Part shown: piece by piece, positions 6,125 through 7,474 of the stretch
Layout: each line of letters opens with the position of its first letter
Numbering within the stretch: the first letter of the stretch is position 1
DNA from: JAGPHI01 sp036641735
GTDB taxonomy: Bacteria; Bacillota; Clostridia; Oscillospirales; Ruminococcaceae
Direction: 5' to 3'
DNA: 7,474 nucleotides
Assembly (NCBI GenBank): GCA_036641735.1
Contig: JAVWEG010000085.1
Span: forward strand, 1 to 7,474
The notes under the pieces: model-generated
Databases searched by the model: none
Seen by the model: the letters and a program-made list of their open reading frames with translations, nothing else
What the model was told of the DNA's origin: nothing
Program-made: the position numbers and the translations under genes

Positions 6125-7474
6125 TAAGCGCCACCACCTTTACCGAACAGCTCTTTTTCGTGTGGCAAAGCTCCAACAGTAATTTTGTAGCGGTCGTTTT
6201 TGCCAACCAACACAAGACATTCGTGAGCTTTTAGCGATTGCAAAATAGAAAACTCGCTGTCTGACATCTGTGTTAGCTTTTTGTATAGTCCTGCATCAAG
6301 AGCGCCCGGGTTAAACAGAAATTTCACGGACGGACTGTTGAACAAGGGAGCTGTGTAAGTGTAAAGCTCGGGAGAGAGAACGTCACCAAGCTGTTGCGTA
6401 CTGGTGGCTAAAAAGCTATTGTATTTTCTAATGCGCTTTGCTACACTTCGTAAAAATCGAATTGCTTGAGGGTACTTATCATCGCACATTAAATATAGTT
6501 CATCAACGCTGAAAAAATAATGTATATCACGCTGTATGATTTTTGACCACATATATGTTGTCATATTGAATAAATACGCTTGAGTGCGGTGATTGTCACC
6601 GAGGACTAGCTCCTGTATGTTTATATTCATCTTCGTGGCAGTCGGTAAATAAGTGTGTCCGTTAAACATCGGTGCAAGGCTGCCGTCTTTCAAATCCTTT
6701 AGCATTAATAATATATTTGCAAAATTATCATTAGGGAAAAGACGAAAAAGCTCATAATCTTTTTTATTGTCGATAACCTTTTGCGTAAATTCGTACAAAT
6801 CGGAAAAAGTAGGATAGTCGTTAGGCTGTAAATTTTCAAAATCACTTTTTTCTGTAATATCAAATGTAAAATACAATTCATTTATCAAAGCCATAAGCAA
6901 ATCAAGCTCAAGCCCTTTAATATATGGTATTACGTATGGCATAAATTCTTTTAGCCAAGATAGATGCTGCGCTAAAAAGTTCTTATAGGTAAATGCTGCA
7001 AAATCCGTTTCATCTGCTTCGATGTCGTCTCTAAATGTTCTGAATGCACGTACTTCTAATGGATTTAACATATATTTATTATCTACGGCATTGATAGAAA
7101 TACCGCCGAGCTTTGTAAATAGGCGAGAGTATTCATTTTCATAATCAAATGAAAACGCGCCTACATTAGGACGTATCAGCATTTGGTCTATTATTTTTTT
7201 CAATAAATAGCTTTTACCGTATCCACTTTCTCCATATATGCAGATATTGCCATTAGATTTATTCATATCATTCTTAAATAAGTCTAAAAAGAAATAACCG
7301 CCATCGGCGGTTTTACCAAGATAAAGCCCCTCGGGGTCTATTCTTGTAGAATAGCTAAAAGGGAACATAGCGGCAAGTGAGATACCCGGCACATTATTTG
7401 CAAGCATACTCAACTTATCAAAGCCAATAGGGCATACGGATGTAAAGCCGGCAATTTGGTCTGAATTAAGCACC
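6124..7474 (-). CDS. VirB4-type conjugal transfer ATPase, 5' end cut by the window edge
   Basis: VirB4 ATPases energise type IV secretion channel assembly and substrate transport at the cytoplasmic membrane. About 450 C-terminal residues are visible. The family is usually about 800 residues, so the N-terminal part lies outside the window. The first visible full codon is GTG and is internal, not a start. Numbering from there, Walker A is GESGYGKS (81-88), followed by FSFDYENEYSRL (107-118). A helical insert follows at about 155-260. Walker B is HYFFSVDE (318-325), and ATSTQQLGDVLSP (356-368) is the conserved sensor block after it. The C terminus ends ELFGKGGGA. The stop codon overlaps the peptidase ATG, so the two are translationally linked. 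This pairing of VirB4 followed by a cell-wall hydrolase is common in Clostridia conjugative elements. Confidence 0.95.
   Translation of the reverse strand, partial: VLNSDQIAGFTSVCPIGFDKLSMLANNVPGISLAAMFPFSYSTRIDPEGLYLGKTADGGYFFLDLFKNDMNKSNGNICIYGESGYGKSYLLKKIIDQMLIRPNVGAFSFDYENEYSRLFTKLGGISINAVDNKYMLNPLEVRAFRTFRDDIEADETDFAAFTYKNFLAQHLSWLKEFMPYVIPYIKGLELDLLMALINELYFTFDITEKSDFENLQPNDYPTFSDLYEFTQKVIDNKKDYELFRLFPNDNFANILLMLKDLKDGSLAPMFNGHTYLPTATKMNINIQELVLGDNHRTQAYLFNMTTYMWSKIIQRDIHYFFSVDELYLMCDDKYPQAIRFLRSVAKRIRKYNSFLATSTQQLGDVLSPELYTYTAPLFNSPSVKFLFNPGALDAGLYKKLTQMSDSEFSILQSLKAHECLVLVGKNDRYKITVGALPHEKELFGKGGGA

Overview
The window is the core of a conjugative or mobilisable element (ICE, IME or plasmid) from a low-GC Gram-positive host, most likely a member of the Clostridia. 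The coding sequence is visibly AT-rich. Every recognisable gene belongs to conjugation: a VirB4-type ATPase, an M23 cell-wall peptidase, a ribbon-helix-helix (RHH) DNA-binding protein, a MobP3/MobL-type relaxase, two poorly known proteins and a VirD4/TraG-type coupling protein. There is no integrase, replication gene, rRNA, tRNA or CRISPR array. A run of 10 N shows that this is a scaffold joined from draft, possibly metagenomic, contigs.

All genes lie on the minus strand, so they are transcribed from right to left. Entering at the right edge is the C-terminal part of the VirB4 ATPase (7474-6124). It is coupled by a TAATG overlap to a membrane-anchored M23 peptidase (6124-5162). Next comes the only substantial non-coding stretch (5161-4865, about 300 bp). 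It is packed with inverted repeats, repeated TGGTGYA motifs and a TATCCTG element that matches the nick core of MOBP origins of transfer, so I read it as a probable oriT. Left of it is the relaxosome and processing cluster: an RHH gene split by the assembly gap (4864-4480), the relaxase (4480-2900), a 160-residue unknown (2900-2418), a 276-residue protein that looks like a degenerate ArdC-type protein (2415-1585), and the coupling protein (1588 to the left edge, missing its extreme C terminus).

Put together, the RHH protein and relaxase would bind and nick the intergenic oriT, and the coupling protein would recruit the relaxase-DNA complex. The VirB4 ATPase would power the channel and the M23 peptidase would open the donor peptidoglycan. 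The tight packing (overlaps or gaps of 4 nt or less at every junction except oriT) suggests one or two polycistronic units. The most interesting points are the predicted oriT architecture and the ArdC-like protein, which appears to have lost its zinc-binding histidines.
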